A stretch of 64,000 nt of DNA from Cellulomonas flavigena DSM 20109 (GTDB taxonomy: Bacteria > Actinomycetota > Actinomycetes > Actinomycetales > Cellulomonadaceae), in NCBI RefSeq assembly GCF_000092865.1, contig NC_014151.1:3596001-3660000 (forward strand). Direction: 5' to 3'. A program made the position numbers and the translations under genes. The notes under the pieces are model-generated. The model was not told the DNA's origin. It ran no database searches and saw only the letters and a list, made by a program, of their open reading frames with translations. Below, piece after piece: positions 56,806-64,000 of the stretch. Every line of letters starts with the position of its first letter. Position 1 is the stretch's first letter.

Positions 56806-59049
56806 TCACTTGCTGTCGAGCGGCGACATGTAGTAGTTCTCGCTCACCGGCCCGAAGGCCTCGGTCGCGCGCCGGCGAGGACCCGCCAGAGCCTCCTGGG
56901 ACTTCCACCCCGAGTCCTGCCAGCCGGCGGGCAGCGCGTGAGCAACCGCACCTGCGGGCTTTGTCACTACCTGCGCTGCGCTCGTCCCGGCGGGAGGTTT
57001 GCGGTCGAGGAAGATCCAGTGCGTTCCGACCAGCGTCGCACCGAGCATCCGGTGACCGGACCGCAGCCACGGGTGCGCGTCCTGGAATTCGCGGTAGCTG
57101 TCGTTCGAGACGACTCTCCCCTCCGTGATCTCGGCAATCGCAAGGACGAGTGCGTCACCCGCGCCGATCGTCCCGGCGGGCGGCTGGAGCCAGCGCCCGG
57201 ACTGGACCGCATTCTCGACGAGTGGCTTCTCGGACTGTTCCACCTGGTGGCGAAGGTTCGCGTCGACGACGACCTTGATCTCCGCGGACGGGAACGTCGC
57301 GAGCAAGGCGTCCAGCGCGTCCGACAGCGCAGCGATCGAGGGCTTCTCTCCGGCTGCCCGGTCGCGACCCGACCACGCCACGTTCGACCCGTCGACGACG
57401 AGGACGACGGGAGCGACGTCCGAGGGCGGCGAGTACGTCGGCGGCCGAGGCACAGGCCGTGTGGGAACCCGCCGCGACGACACGGGGGATGTCTCCGCAG
57501 GTGTCGGCGGCGGGGTCGAGGTAGGCGCACTCGACGCGGCCACGGCGCCGAAGACGGCCTCCAGCTCAGCCCGGATCGCCTCCTTCTCCTTCGCGCGGTC
57601 GGACTGCTTCTCGTTCTCCTCGAACACGTCGATGACGTCGTCGAAGAGCACGACACCGGTCTTGACGATCTCGGCCCGGACGGACACCCGCCCGTCCTCG
57701 CCGTACGTGAAGTCGAGCCGGAAGCGAGCGTCGGCCTGGGGCGTGGGCCGTGGGTACGGGATCCTCAGCTTCTTCAGCATCTGGTTGAACGGGTCGCTCA
57801 GCGCACGGTCGGGGTCACCCTCCCACACTTCGACGTCGACCTCGGAGACGAGAGGACGTCGAGGCACGTACGTCCGGCCGTCGCTGATCGGCAGCGGGGA
57901 GTTCCGCGGGATGATCGTGCTGAACGAGGCACCGTGCTCGTCTCGGACCTTCGTCCCCAGCGCGTTGGCCGTGACGACGCAGATCGTGTCGTCGACGTCC
58001 TGCCGAAGTGCGGCAGCGGCGAACGCCGCGCCCATGCCGACCGCCGTCATGGGGTCGAGGAGCTCCTGCGCGACCGGTTCCTGCCCGAGCAGCTCGGTGA
58101 GGGTCCGCCGCGCGATCGGCATTCGGCTCGAGCCACCCACCATGATGACGGCATCCACCGTGTCAGGATCGAGCCGAAGGTCGCTCAGGACCTCGATGAC
58201 GGGCTCCATCGACCCGTCCACGAGGTCCTTCACCAGATGCTCGAACTCGGTGCGCTCGAGGTCGACGACCTCGTCACCGGCCGGAGACAGGATGGTGACG
58301 ACCTCTTCGGTCGAGAGCTGGATCTTGGCGCGCTCGACCTCGAGCCGGAACTGCCGGGCGTGGTGCGCCGTCCACGACGGATGGTTCTTGAACCGCGAAC
58401 GGACGGCCTGACGCAGTGCAGCATCGATGTCGACGCCGCCGAGCTCGGTGCGCCCGCTGGCCGCGCGCTCGATGAGCACACCGTCCTCGTAGTCGAGCAC
58501 CGTCGCGTCGACGGTGCCTCCGCCCCAGTCGTAGACGAGGAAGCGTCCGTTCTCCCGGATGAGGTCGACGTAGGCCATCGCCGCGGCGGTCGGCTCGTTG
58601 ATGAGCGACAGCGTGCGGATGCCCGCCAGGTGCGCCGCTTCCCTCGTGCGGAACCGGGCCTGCCCGGTGGCCTTGGCGGGCACCGTCACCACGGCCTCGT
58701 CGAGCTCGGCACCGGCCCGCCGCATGCCCTCACGGATGGCCCGGAACATCAGCGTGGCGACGTGCCCGCTCGTGTATCGCCTGCTTCCGACAGTGACGTA
58801 GTGGTGCCCGTTCAGGAGTCGCTTGATCGCGTCCGCCCGCTCGTCGGCGAGGAGCTTCGCCCGCCATCCGAACATCGCCTCGCCCGTTGTCTCGCTGGTA
58901 CCGAAGACGGAGGGGAAGACCTGCTCGCCGCCGAAGCCGTACCAGTCGGCGCTGACGTTGGCGCTGTCGAATGGCACCACGTACGACCCGTCGGGTTGCC
59001 AGCGGGCGACTGCGCAGTTGGAGGTGCCGAAGTCGATCCCGTATGTCAC
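56806..59049 (-). CDS. Hsp70 chaperone fused to a Regnase-like NYN ribonuclease domain
   Basis: The 747-aa protein begins with an Hsp70 ATPase: phosphate 1 YGIDFGTSNCAVARW (3-17), phosphate 2 VYDWGGGTVDATVLDYEDG (about 195-213), and adenosine motif VIMVGGSSRMPIARR (about 300-315). A reduced substrate-binding region follows up to about 500, then a Pro/Ser/Thr-rich linker. Residues about 545-680 are a NYN domain of the ZC3H12/N4BP1 kind: VVLVVDGSNVAWSGRD, IKVVVDANLRHQVEQ, AGDALVLAIAEITEGRVVSN and DSYREF. The acidic residues of that fold are present. A further 70 residues end in ENYYMSPLDSK. I know of no described prokaryotic system with this fusion. It overlaps the GrpE-like gene (ATGA). Confidence 0.88.
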   Translation of the reverse strand: MTYGIDFGTSNCAVARWQPDGSYVVPFDSANVSADWYGFGGEQVFPSVFGTSETTGEAMFGWRAKLLADERADAIKRLLNGHHYVTVGSRRYTSGHVATLMFRAIREGMRRAGAELDEAVVTVPAKATGQARFRTREAAHLAGIRTLSLINEPTAAAMAYVDLIRENGRFLVYDWGGGTVDATVLDYEDGVLIERAASGRTELGGVDIDAALRQAVRSRFKNHPSWTAHHARQFRLEVERAKIQLSTEEVVTILSPAGDEVVDLERTEFEHLVKDLVDGSMEPVIEVLSDLRLDPDTVDAVIMVGGSSRMPIARRTLTELLGQEPVAQELLDPMTAVGMGAAFAAAALRQDVDDTICVVTANALGTKVRDEHGASFSTIIPRNSPLPISDGRTYVPRRPLVSEVDVEVWEGDPDRALSDPFNQMLKKLRIPYPRPTPQADARFRLDFTYGEDGRVSVRAEIVKTGVVLFDDVIDVFEENEKQSDRAKEKEAIRAELEAVFGAVAASSAPTSTPPPTPAETSPVSSRRVPTRPVPRPPTYSPPSDVAPVVLVVDGSNVAWSGRDRAAGEKPSIAALSDALDALLATFPSAEIKVVVDANLRHQVEQSEKPLVENAVQSGRWLQPPAGTIGAGDALVLAIAEITEGRVVSNDSYREFQDAHPWLRSGHRMLGATLVGTHWIFLDRKPPAGTSAAQVVTKPAGAVAHALPAGWQDSGWKSQEALAGPRRRATEAFGPVSENYYMSPLDSK

Positions 59050-59960
59050 TGCGTCTCCTCATCATCGGTCTTCACGTCGTCCGCCCGGGCTGCGGTGCCC
59101 GGCTGGACGAGCCGTCCTGTGTGGCCGTCCACGTAGGCCGGCTCGACGACCTCCCACTTCCCCTCCGCCCCGACACCCGGGAAGAAGGCCGTGTCCTCGA
59201 TCGACGTGACGACGCGCACGTGGGTCTCCCGCAGGAACTGCACGATCATGTGCCGCAGGACCTCGACGCTCTGCGCACGCCGGGCCGCCTGGTGAAGCCG
59301 GACGACCATGGCCTGCTGCTGCTGGGCCACGGCGGCGAGCGCAAGATCGGTGTGCGAGCGCAGGTCGGGCGCGGCGCGTAGTTGCGAGATGGTGTCTCGC
59401 AGCTCCCGAATCAGTAGCTCGAGTTCTGTGGGGTCCCCGTCGGGCAGCGTCTCGGACGCCTGCCGAGCGGTGTCGGGCGTGAGCTGCGGAGCCCTGTCCT
59501 CGACGTGCGCCACTGCCTCGGCGCCGCCCACTACGCCGGGCGTTGCGGGCGCGGCTTCAGGCTTCGGCTTCGCTCGCCCTCGGCGCTTCGGGGCGGGAGG
59601 ACGCAGCTCGGCGCCCGGATCGGCAGGCGTCTCCCGTCGCGTCACCTCCTCGCGACGGCCGGGGCGGGTCTCGCTGGTCTTTCGTGAACCGACCGGCTCG
59701 TGCGGCAGGGGCACACCCTTGCTCGGACTCGAACGCCGCCGAGGCCTGGCGGCGTTCTGCAGCGCGCCCGGTGCCGCGTCGTCGTAGACCGTCGTCCCGG
59801 CCGACTCGATCTCGGGACGCTCCCCATCCTGCCGGGAGCCCGCGGTGCGGGAACGTCTCGGGGACGCCGAGCCGCGCGCTGCTCGGGATCCCTTTCCCGA
59901 GGCCCGGGGACGCGTCTCATCGTCAGCCGTCGTGTTCCTCTTGATGTCACCCTCGCGCAT
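59046..59960 (-). CDS. GrpE-like protein with long disordered N-terminus
   Basis: From ATG 59960 (AGGAACTGC upstream) the protein has 304 residues. The first 160 are basic, proline-rich and low in complexity (SASPRRSRTAGSRQDGERPE). Residues about 185-245 form a helix/coiled coil (ELELLIRELRDTISQLRAAP, LAAVAQQQQAMVVRLHQAAR). The end, VRVVTSIEDTAFFPGVGAEG then KWEVVEPAYVDGHTGRLVQP, imitates the C-terminal beta domain of GrpE (EVLQxGYxLxGRxLRPA). A nucleotide-exchange role for the adjacent Hsp70-NYN protein is a natural inference. It overlaps both neighbours. Confidence 0.7.
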   Translation of the reverse strand: MREGDIKRNTTADDETRPRASGKGSRAARGSASPRRSRTAGSRQDGERPEIESAGTTVYDDAAPGALQNAARPRRRSSPSKGVPLPHEPVGSRKTSETRPGRREEVTRRETPADPGAELRPPAPKRRGRAKPKPEAAPATPGVVGGAEAVAHVEDRAPQLTPDTARQASETLPDGDPTELELLIRELRDTISQLRAAPDLRSHTDLALAAVAQQQQAMVVRLHQAARRAQSVEVLRHMIVQFLRETHVRVVTSIEDTAFFPGVGAEGKWEVVEPAYVDGHTGRLVQPGTAARADDVKTDDEETQ

Positions 59961-61635
59961 CATGCAGTTCCTGCCACAGCTCGGTCGGTCGCGCCTCGCG
60001 GAGCGCGGTGGAGATGGCTTCTCGCCAGACACGCCGGAGCGACTCCCGGACGCTCTCGACGTCCGGAGGCGGCGTGCGCCGGGGCATCGGTGACGCCTCG
60101 GGGAACAGCACTCCTCGACGTGCAGGGACGTAGGAGTCCGCCGCGAGCGGAACGATGAAGTGACGCCGCTCTTCGTCTCCCACCGCCAACCGCTGCCTGG
60201 CTCGGTTGACCCGGATTCGACGGGCGGCGTCGGTCTTGGTCTCGCGCTGCAGTGCGACCCAGCGCGCATCCCACGGCCGCTCCACGCTTGACTCCGACCC
60301 CGCGGGTTCATCGAGCCCCAGCACGACCCAAGGGCTCTCGAAGTCCTCGAGTGCCGACCTCTTGTCGCCGTCGCGCATGCGGTTCAGCGTGGTCTCGGCC
60401 ACGTCGATGTTCCGCGCCGTCGCTGCGGACCGCCCGGGGGCGCGCAGCTCTCGTAGCAGGGCCCGCGCCGAATTGACGTCCCCGGAGAGAACCGCGCAGT
60501 ACAAGGCGAGGTTGTGGACCTCCACGGCCATCCTGCCCCCGCTCGGCAGTGACGGGACGTCACGCACGCAGGCCGCGGCCGCCGCCAGGTCGTCGGAGTA
60601 GAGCATTGCTCGGGCGCGGGCAAGACGACGCCACACGTCGAACGTCAGGTGCCCGGTTCCCGCGAGGTCGTCACCGAGTGCGGCATCGAGAAGACGCCAC
60701 AGGGACGGATCGGCGCCCTGCGTCTCGACGAACTGCCGCGGAGACCGGAGCACGTCCAGGATTTCCACCAGCTCAGGAAGCGCCGACGGGACGAGCGCGG
60801 CCGCACCAACGTCGCCCTCGAAGAGCCGGTGCCGCAGAACCCAGGGGTCGTCCTCGTGGAGATCACGCGGGAGCTCACCGGCGACGAGCTGTCGCCGTCG
60901 GATCTCCTCGTGCCACCCGAGCTGGACGAGCGCGTCGTGGTCGACGAGACGTGGCCGGGTCCGTGCCTTGAGATAGTTGCCCTCGATCGCCGAGACCTCC
61001 GGTCGGATCGTCGTGACGAGGGCCGGGTCCTGGTCGAGCGCGGAGTCCACCATGGCGAGGTCGGCTGAGCGAGCCATGGCCCGGAGGTCCTCGGGCTGAG
61101 GTCGCAGGCCTCCGAGGACGGCAGCGGCACCCCGTGCGATGCGCCAGGAGTCCGGTCCGTCCACCGCGGCTGTCATGTCGCGGTCGACGGCGGCACGAAG
61201 CAGCCTCAGACGCTCCGGCGCCAACGACACCAGTTCGCGCTCCACAAGTAAGAGGAGCACCTGTCCGATCCCGTCGCCTGCCTCGAGCGCCGAGCGGAGG
61301 AAGGCGTCCCAGTCGTCCCGTCGCCAGAGTGCGAGCCCGGGCGCGGCCGCGGTGAGGCCCCCGACCGTCGCGTCCAACTCCCGTGCAAGCGCCTCGAGAC
61401 GCTCGGTGTGCGCCACCCGCTGTGCGAGCCCACGGACCTGCCCCGCCACGTGACGCAGCAGGACTGCCCGCTGGGCACGCTCGGCCTGCGACATCGCCAT
61501 GAGCACGGACCTGTGCGCGGCGACCTCACGGCGCTCTCGCTGCGCCTGCCGCCGCTCCCGCTCCGCCGCGATGAGGGCGGCACGACGTTGTGCGGGCGTC
61601 AGAGGGAAGGGTGACTCCTGGAACGAGGTCGACAT
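59947..61635 (-). CDS. large helical protein of the Hsp70-NYN operon, unknown function
   Basis: The 562-aa protein opens with a basic coiled coil (AQRRAALIAAERERRQAQRE). The body is made of helical hairpins, such as LALWRRDDWDAFLRSALEAG, DVWRRLARARAMLYSDDLAA and NLALYCAVLSGDVNSARALL, resembling TPR/HEAT-like scaffolds. Near 460-480 a basic stretch ETKTDAARRIRVNRARQRLA precedes ERRHFIVPLAADSYVPARRG. There is no J-domain HPD motif, so it is not an ordinary DnaJ. It is the first gene of the operon and overlaps the GrpE-like start by 14 bp. It may be a scaffold or sensor for the chaperone-nuclease; that is inference. Confidence 0.75.
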   Translation of the reverse strand: MSTSFQESPFPLTPAQRRAALIAAERERRQAQRERREVAAHRSVLMAMSQAERAQRAVLLRHVAGQVRGLAQRVAHTERLEALARELDATVGGLTAAAPGLALWRRDDWDAFLRSALEAGDGIGQVLLLLVERELVSLAPERLRLLRAAVDRDMTAAVDGPDSWRIARGAAAVLGGLRPQPEDLRAMARSADLAMVDSALDQDPALVTTIRPEVSAIEGNYLKARTRPRLVDHDALVQLGWHEEIRRRQLVAGELPRDLHEDDPWVLRHRLFEGDVGAAALVPSALPELVEILDVLRSPRQFVETQGADPSLWRLLDAALGDDLAGTGHLTFDVWRRLARARAMLYSDDLAAAAACVRDVPSLPSGGRMAVEVHNLALYCAVLSGDVNSARALLRELRAPGRSAATARNIDVAETTLNRMRDGDKRSALEDFESPWVVLGLDEPAGSESSVERPWDARWVALQRETKTDAARRIRVNRARQRLAVGDEERRHFIVPLAADSYVPARRGVLFPEASPMPRRTPPPDVESVRESLRRVWREAISTALREARPTELWQELHDARG

Positions 61636-61837
61636 CGGTCAACGGACCCGCGCACCACATGTGGCCGCTGGGCCACCGGCCGGCTCACGGACGAGGAGTG
61701 TCACCCCCTCTTCATCGGCATGAGCGGAGGCGTTCTCAATCGTGACGTGTGCACCGCGCCGCGAGCAGACGAGCGACTCCGAGGCTTCACCCGCCAGACA
61801 GTTGATGGCGCTCCGATCCGGGAAGTCGGTCGGTCCA

Positions 61838-61924
61838 GATGCTCCCTACCCGCATGAGGATGCGTTGAGCTGGAGGTACCAGCAGTTTCGCCACAAGGCA
61901 CAGAGCGAAGCAGCGCCGCGGTGA
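61838..61924 (+). pseudogene. 3' scar of an HNH endonuclease gene
   Basis: Codons for DAPYPHEDALSWRYQQFRHK then AQSEAAPR and a stop repeat the C-terminus of the HNH gene at 33996. The rest of the gene is absent. The stretch 61636-62077 holds no other gene and must contain the divergent promoters of the Hsp70-NYN operon and the helicase. Confidence 0.75.
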
Positions 61925-62077
61925 GGTCGTGCGTGGCTGGCGCCCGCCGCGTGTGCGAGTGGTCGATCCAGGGCAATTGCCAACTATCGGGCCGTGACGT
62001 GCGGTCTTGCCTCGACCTCCTGCTTCCCGATGGCACACTCGACCCCAGACAGGCGAGCGCAAAGGGGGCCCTGGGCT

Positions 62078-64000
62078 GTGGACGTGTTCAGCATCCGCGA
62101 TCGCCTGATCGCGGACTATCGCGCATTCACCTCGGGCGCCGTCGAGGTCCGCGACCGTCGGATCGCGGAGCACGTCTCCTCGCTCCTCGATGGCGGTGCG
62201 CAGTGGCCGGACCCGTGGCTCAGCCTGAATCCCAGCTTCGAGACAGGCGGCACCGTCAGCGACCTGGTGTCCGAGGGGGTGCTGCACCCGGAGAACGGGC
62301 GGATCTTCCGCGTCAAGAAGCACCCTGCTGACCCGGGGTCGTCGACGCTGACGCTGCACCGCCACCAGCGCGAGGCCATCGACGCGGCGAGGACGGGCGG
62401 CTCGTACGCCCTGACGACAGGCACGGGGTCGGGGAAGTCACTGGCCTACATCGTGCCGATCGTCGACGCGGTGCTACGCGAGCGAGAGTCCGCCGGCGCC
62501 CGCGTCCCTGGCGTCAAGGCGATCGTCGTCTACCCGATGAACGCGTTGGCGAACTCGCAGACGCTCGAGCTCGAGAAGTTCCTGCGCTACGGGTACCCCG
62601 CGGGCCAGGAGCCGGTCACCTTCGCCCGCTACACCGGCCAGGAGCGGGACGACCGCCGCCGCGAGATCCTCGCGAACCCGCCTGACATCCTGCTGACCAA
62701 CTACGTGATGCTCGAGCTCGTGCTCACGCGTCCGGACGAGCGGACCCACCTGATCCGCGCGGCCCGCGACCTGCGCTTCCTGGTCCTCGACGAGCTCCAC
62801 ACCTACCGCGGACGCCAGGGGGCCGACGTCGCGCTCCTCGTGCGCAGGCTCCGCGACGCCTGCGCGTCAAGCAACCTCCAGGTGATCGGTACGTCGGCAA
62901 CGATGGCGTCCGGTGGCTCGGTCGCCGAGCAGAGGGCGACGGTGGCGGACGTCGCAACCCGCTTGTTCGGATCGGAGGTGACGCCCGAGCGAGTGATCGG
63001 CGAGTCCCTGACGCGTGCGACGTCCGACAGCCGTGTCGATACGGACGCACTGCTGCGCTCGGTGCGCGCCGCAGGCACGCTGGCTGACCTCACGTACGAG
63101 CAGCTCGCGGCCGATCCCTTGTCCCGATGGGTCGAGACGACCTTCGGCCTGGACACCGAACCGGAGAGCGGCCGTCTGGTGCGCCGCACACCGACGACGG
63201 TCAGCGTCGCGGCACGCACCCTCGCAGAGCTGACCGGCGCGGATGAACCGGCCGCGGCGGAGGCCATCCGATCCGTCCTGCTCATCGGCTCGAACACCCG
63301 CCACCCGGTCACCGGCCGCCCGCTCTTCGCGTTCCGCCTGCACCAGTTCCTGTCCAAGGGCGACACGGTCTACGTCTCGCTGGAGCCGGAGGACACCCGG
63401 TACATCACCAGCACCTACCAGCTCCGGGTGCCGGGCGACGCGAGCAAGGCGCTGCTGCCGCTGGGGTTCTGCCGCGAGTGCGGGCAGGAGTACCTCGTCG
63501 TCGCCAAGACTGCGGGCGGCCGCGAGGCGTTCGTCCCGCGCCAGGACGCGGACGCGTCGGGCGGCGACGCGGTCACGGGGTACCTGTACGTGTCCTCCGA
63601 CCTGCCGTGGCCGGCGAACCCGGTGGTCGAGAACCGGCTGCCCGACCACTGGCTGACGACGGACCCGTCGGGGAGCACCGAGGTGCTCGCGACGAAGGAG
63701 AAGTACCTGCCGACGGAGGTGTGGATCGCCCCGGACGGCAGTGTCACCGCACCGCACAGCGGCCTGCGGGCGTGGTTTGTCTCGACCCCGTTCGCGTTCT
63801 GCATGCGGTGCCGTGTGTCCTACGAGCAGGTGCGCGGCAACGACTACGCGAAGCTCGCGACGCTGGACCGCGAGGGCCGGTCGTCGGCGGTCACCGTGGT
63901 GAGCGCTAGCATCGTCCGCTCGCTCAAGCAGCTCCCGGCGTCCGAGCTGCCGGCCGATGCGCGCAAGCTGCTGACGTTCGTCGACAACCGGCAGGACGCG
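62078..64000 (+). CDS. DEAD/DEAH-box helicase of the DUF1998-associated type, 5' part
   Basis: The first 641 residues run off the right edge. GTG 62078 follows AAAGGGGGCC; GTG 62084 is an alternative. Visible motifs are NPSFETGGTVSDLVSEGVLH, the Q-motif-like LHRHQREAIDAA, Walker A LTTGTGSGKSLAY, motif Ib region VYPMNALANSQ, motif II LVLDELHTYRGRQGAD, and motif III GTSATM. A CxxC pair (GFCRECGQEY) and FCMRCRVSYEQV follow, as in helicases that carry DUF1998-like zinc regions (YprA, DrmA or DruE-like). Related helicases drive DISARM and Druantia defence. It diverges from the Hsp70-NYN operon. Confidence 0.85.
   Translation, partial: MDVFSIRDRLIADYRAFTSGAVEVRDRRIAEHVSSLLDGGAQWPDPWLSLNPSFETGGTVSDLVSEGVLHPENGRIFRVKKHPADPGSSTLTLHRHQREAIDAARTGGSYALTTGTGSGKSLAYIVPIVDAVLRERESAGARVPGVKAIVVYPMNALANSQTLELEKFLRYGYPAGQEPVTFARYTGQERDDRRREILANPPDILLTNYVMLELVLTRPDERTHLIRAARDLRFLVLDELHTYRGRQGADVALLVRRLRDACASSNLQVIGTSATMASGGSVAEQRATVADVATRLFGSEVTPERVIGESLTRATSDSRVDTDALLRSVRAAGTLADLTYEQLAADPLSRWVETTFGLDTEPESGRLVRRTPTTVSVAARTLAELTGADEPAAAEAIRSVLLIGSNTRHPVTGRPLFAFRLHQFLSKGDTVYVSLEPEDTRYITSTYQLRVPGDASKALLPLGFCRECGQEYLVVAKTAGGREAFVPRQDADASGGDAVTGYLYVSSDLPWPANPVVENRLPDHWLTTDPSGSTEVLATKEKYLPTEVWIAPDGSVTAPHSGLRAWFVSTPFAFCMRCRVSYEQVRGNDYAKLATLDREGRSSAVTVVSASIVRSLKQLPASELPADARKLLTFVDNRQDA

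Noticed and set aside
56734-59136. An 800-codon open frame on the plus strand opposite the Hsp70-NYN gene
   Set aside because: The minus strand carries unmistakable Hsp70 and NYN motifs. The plus frame is low in complexity and rich in Arg, Gly and Val.
59046-61635. A DnaJ co-chaperone in the Hsp70-NYN operon
   Set aside because: Neither partner has the HPD motif of a J-domain. One has a GrpE-like end, the other is a helical protein without a known domain.
1-64000. tRNA, rRNA or integrase-attachment signature for the island
   Set aside because: No tRNA-like cloverleaf, rRNA segment or phage-type integrase was recognised by eye. A covariance-model scan would be needed to exclude small RNAs.

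Overview
This is high-GC (roughly 70-75 percent) actinobacterial chromosome. The codon use, the many GTG starts and the gene families suggest a cellulomonad-like member of the Micrococcales; that placement is inferred from style, since no rRNA or tRNA gene, CRISPR array or replication origin was seen. The window splits into a housekeeping half (about 1-20.5 kb) and a long accessory island (about 20.5-64 kb).

Housekeeping half. An ABC exporter pair runs off the left edge. It is followed by a YciO/Sua5-like protein, a family 5 uracil-DNA glycosylase, a CPBP protease, two coupled NAD(P)-binding oxidoreductases, a CBS-domain protein between two copies of a four-arm palindromic repeat, a 1228-aa TM0106-type nuclease/helicase, a small MT0933-type antitoxin, an MFS transporter, a broken Ig-repeat surface protein, a nitroreductase-like enzyme, two paralogous acidic mini-proteins and a membrane protein with an HExxH motif and a coiled coil. 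Several short tandem repeats sit between or inside these genes.

Island, left part (20.5-34.7 kb). This stretch is full of small immunity-like genes and their fragments: DUF6301-like paralogs (two intact, at least three broken), an Imm61-like gene with two scars, a 204-bp direct repeat at 21.96 and 32.02 kb, HNH nuclease genes and HNH scars, and a decayed JetD-like (DUF2399) fragment. Embedded in it are an AlbA/Schlafen ATP-binding regulator, an XRE-MntA/HepT toxin-antitoxin pair, and an sdpC-sdpA-sdpB operon resembling the Bacillus cannibalism toxin locus, followed by a possible immunity gene.

Island, middle (34.7-54.4 kb). An excisionase-like antitoxin and its PIN toxin are split by nested insertions: an IS5-like element carrying a GNAT acetyltransferase, whose left border was then hit by an IS481 element. 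Next come a DUF6361 / phospholipase D / SNF2-like helicase operon and, convergent with it, a YhaO-YhaN-like phosphoesterase plus membrane-anchored SMC-like ATPase. A second IS481 copy, a hidden 34-aa zinc-ribbon gene, and an IS3 element inside another IS3 element inside remnants of older insertion sequences follow.

Island, right part (54.4-64 kb). After two frameshifted small genes and a DUF6011-like zinc-finger protein lies the most unusual locus: an Hsp70 fused to a Regnase-like NYN ribonuclease domain, overlapped by a GrpE-like gene and a large helical protein. A DEAD/DEAH helicase diverges from it and leaves the window. The chaperone-nuclease operon is the best candidate here for an undescribed, probably defensive, system; the function is inferred only.
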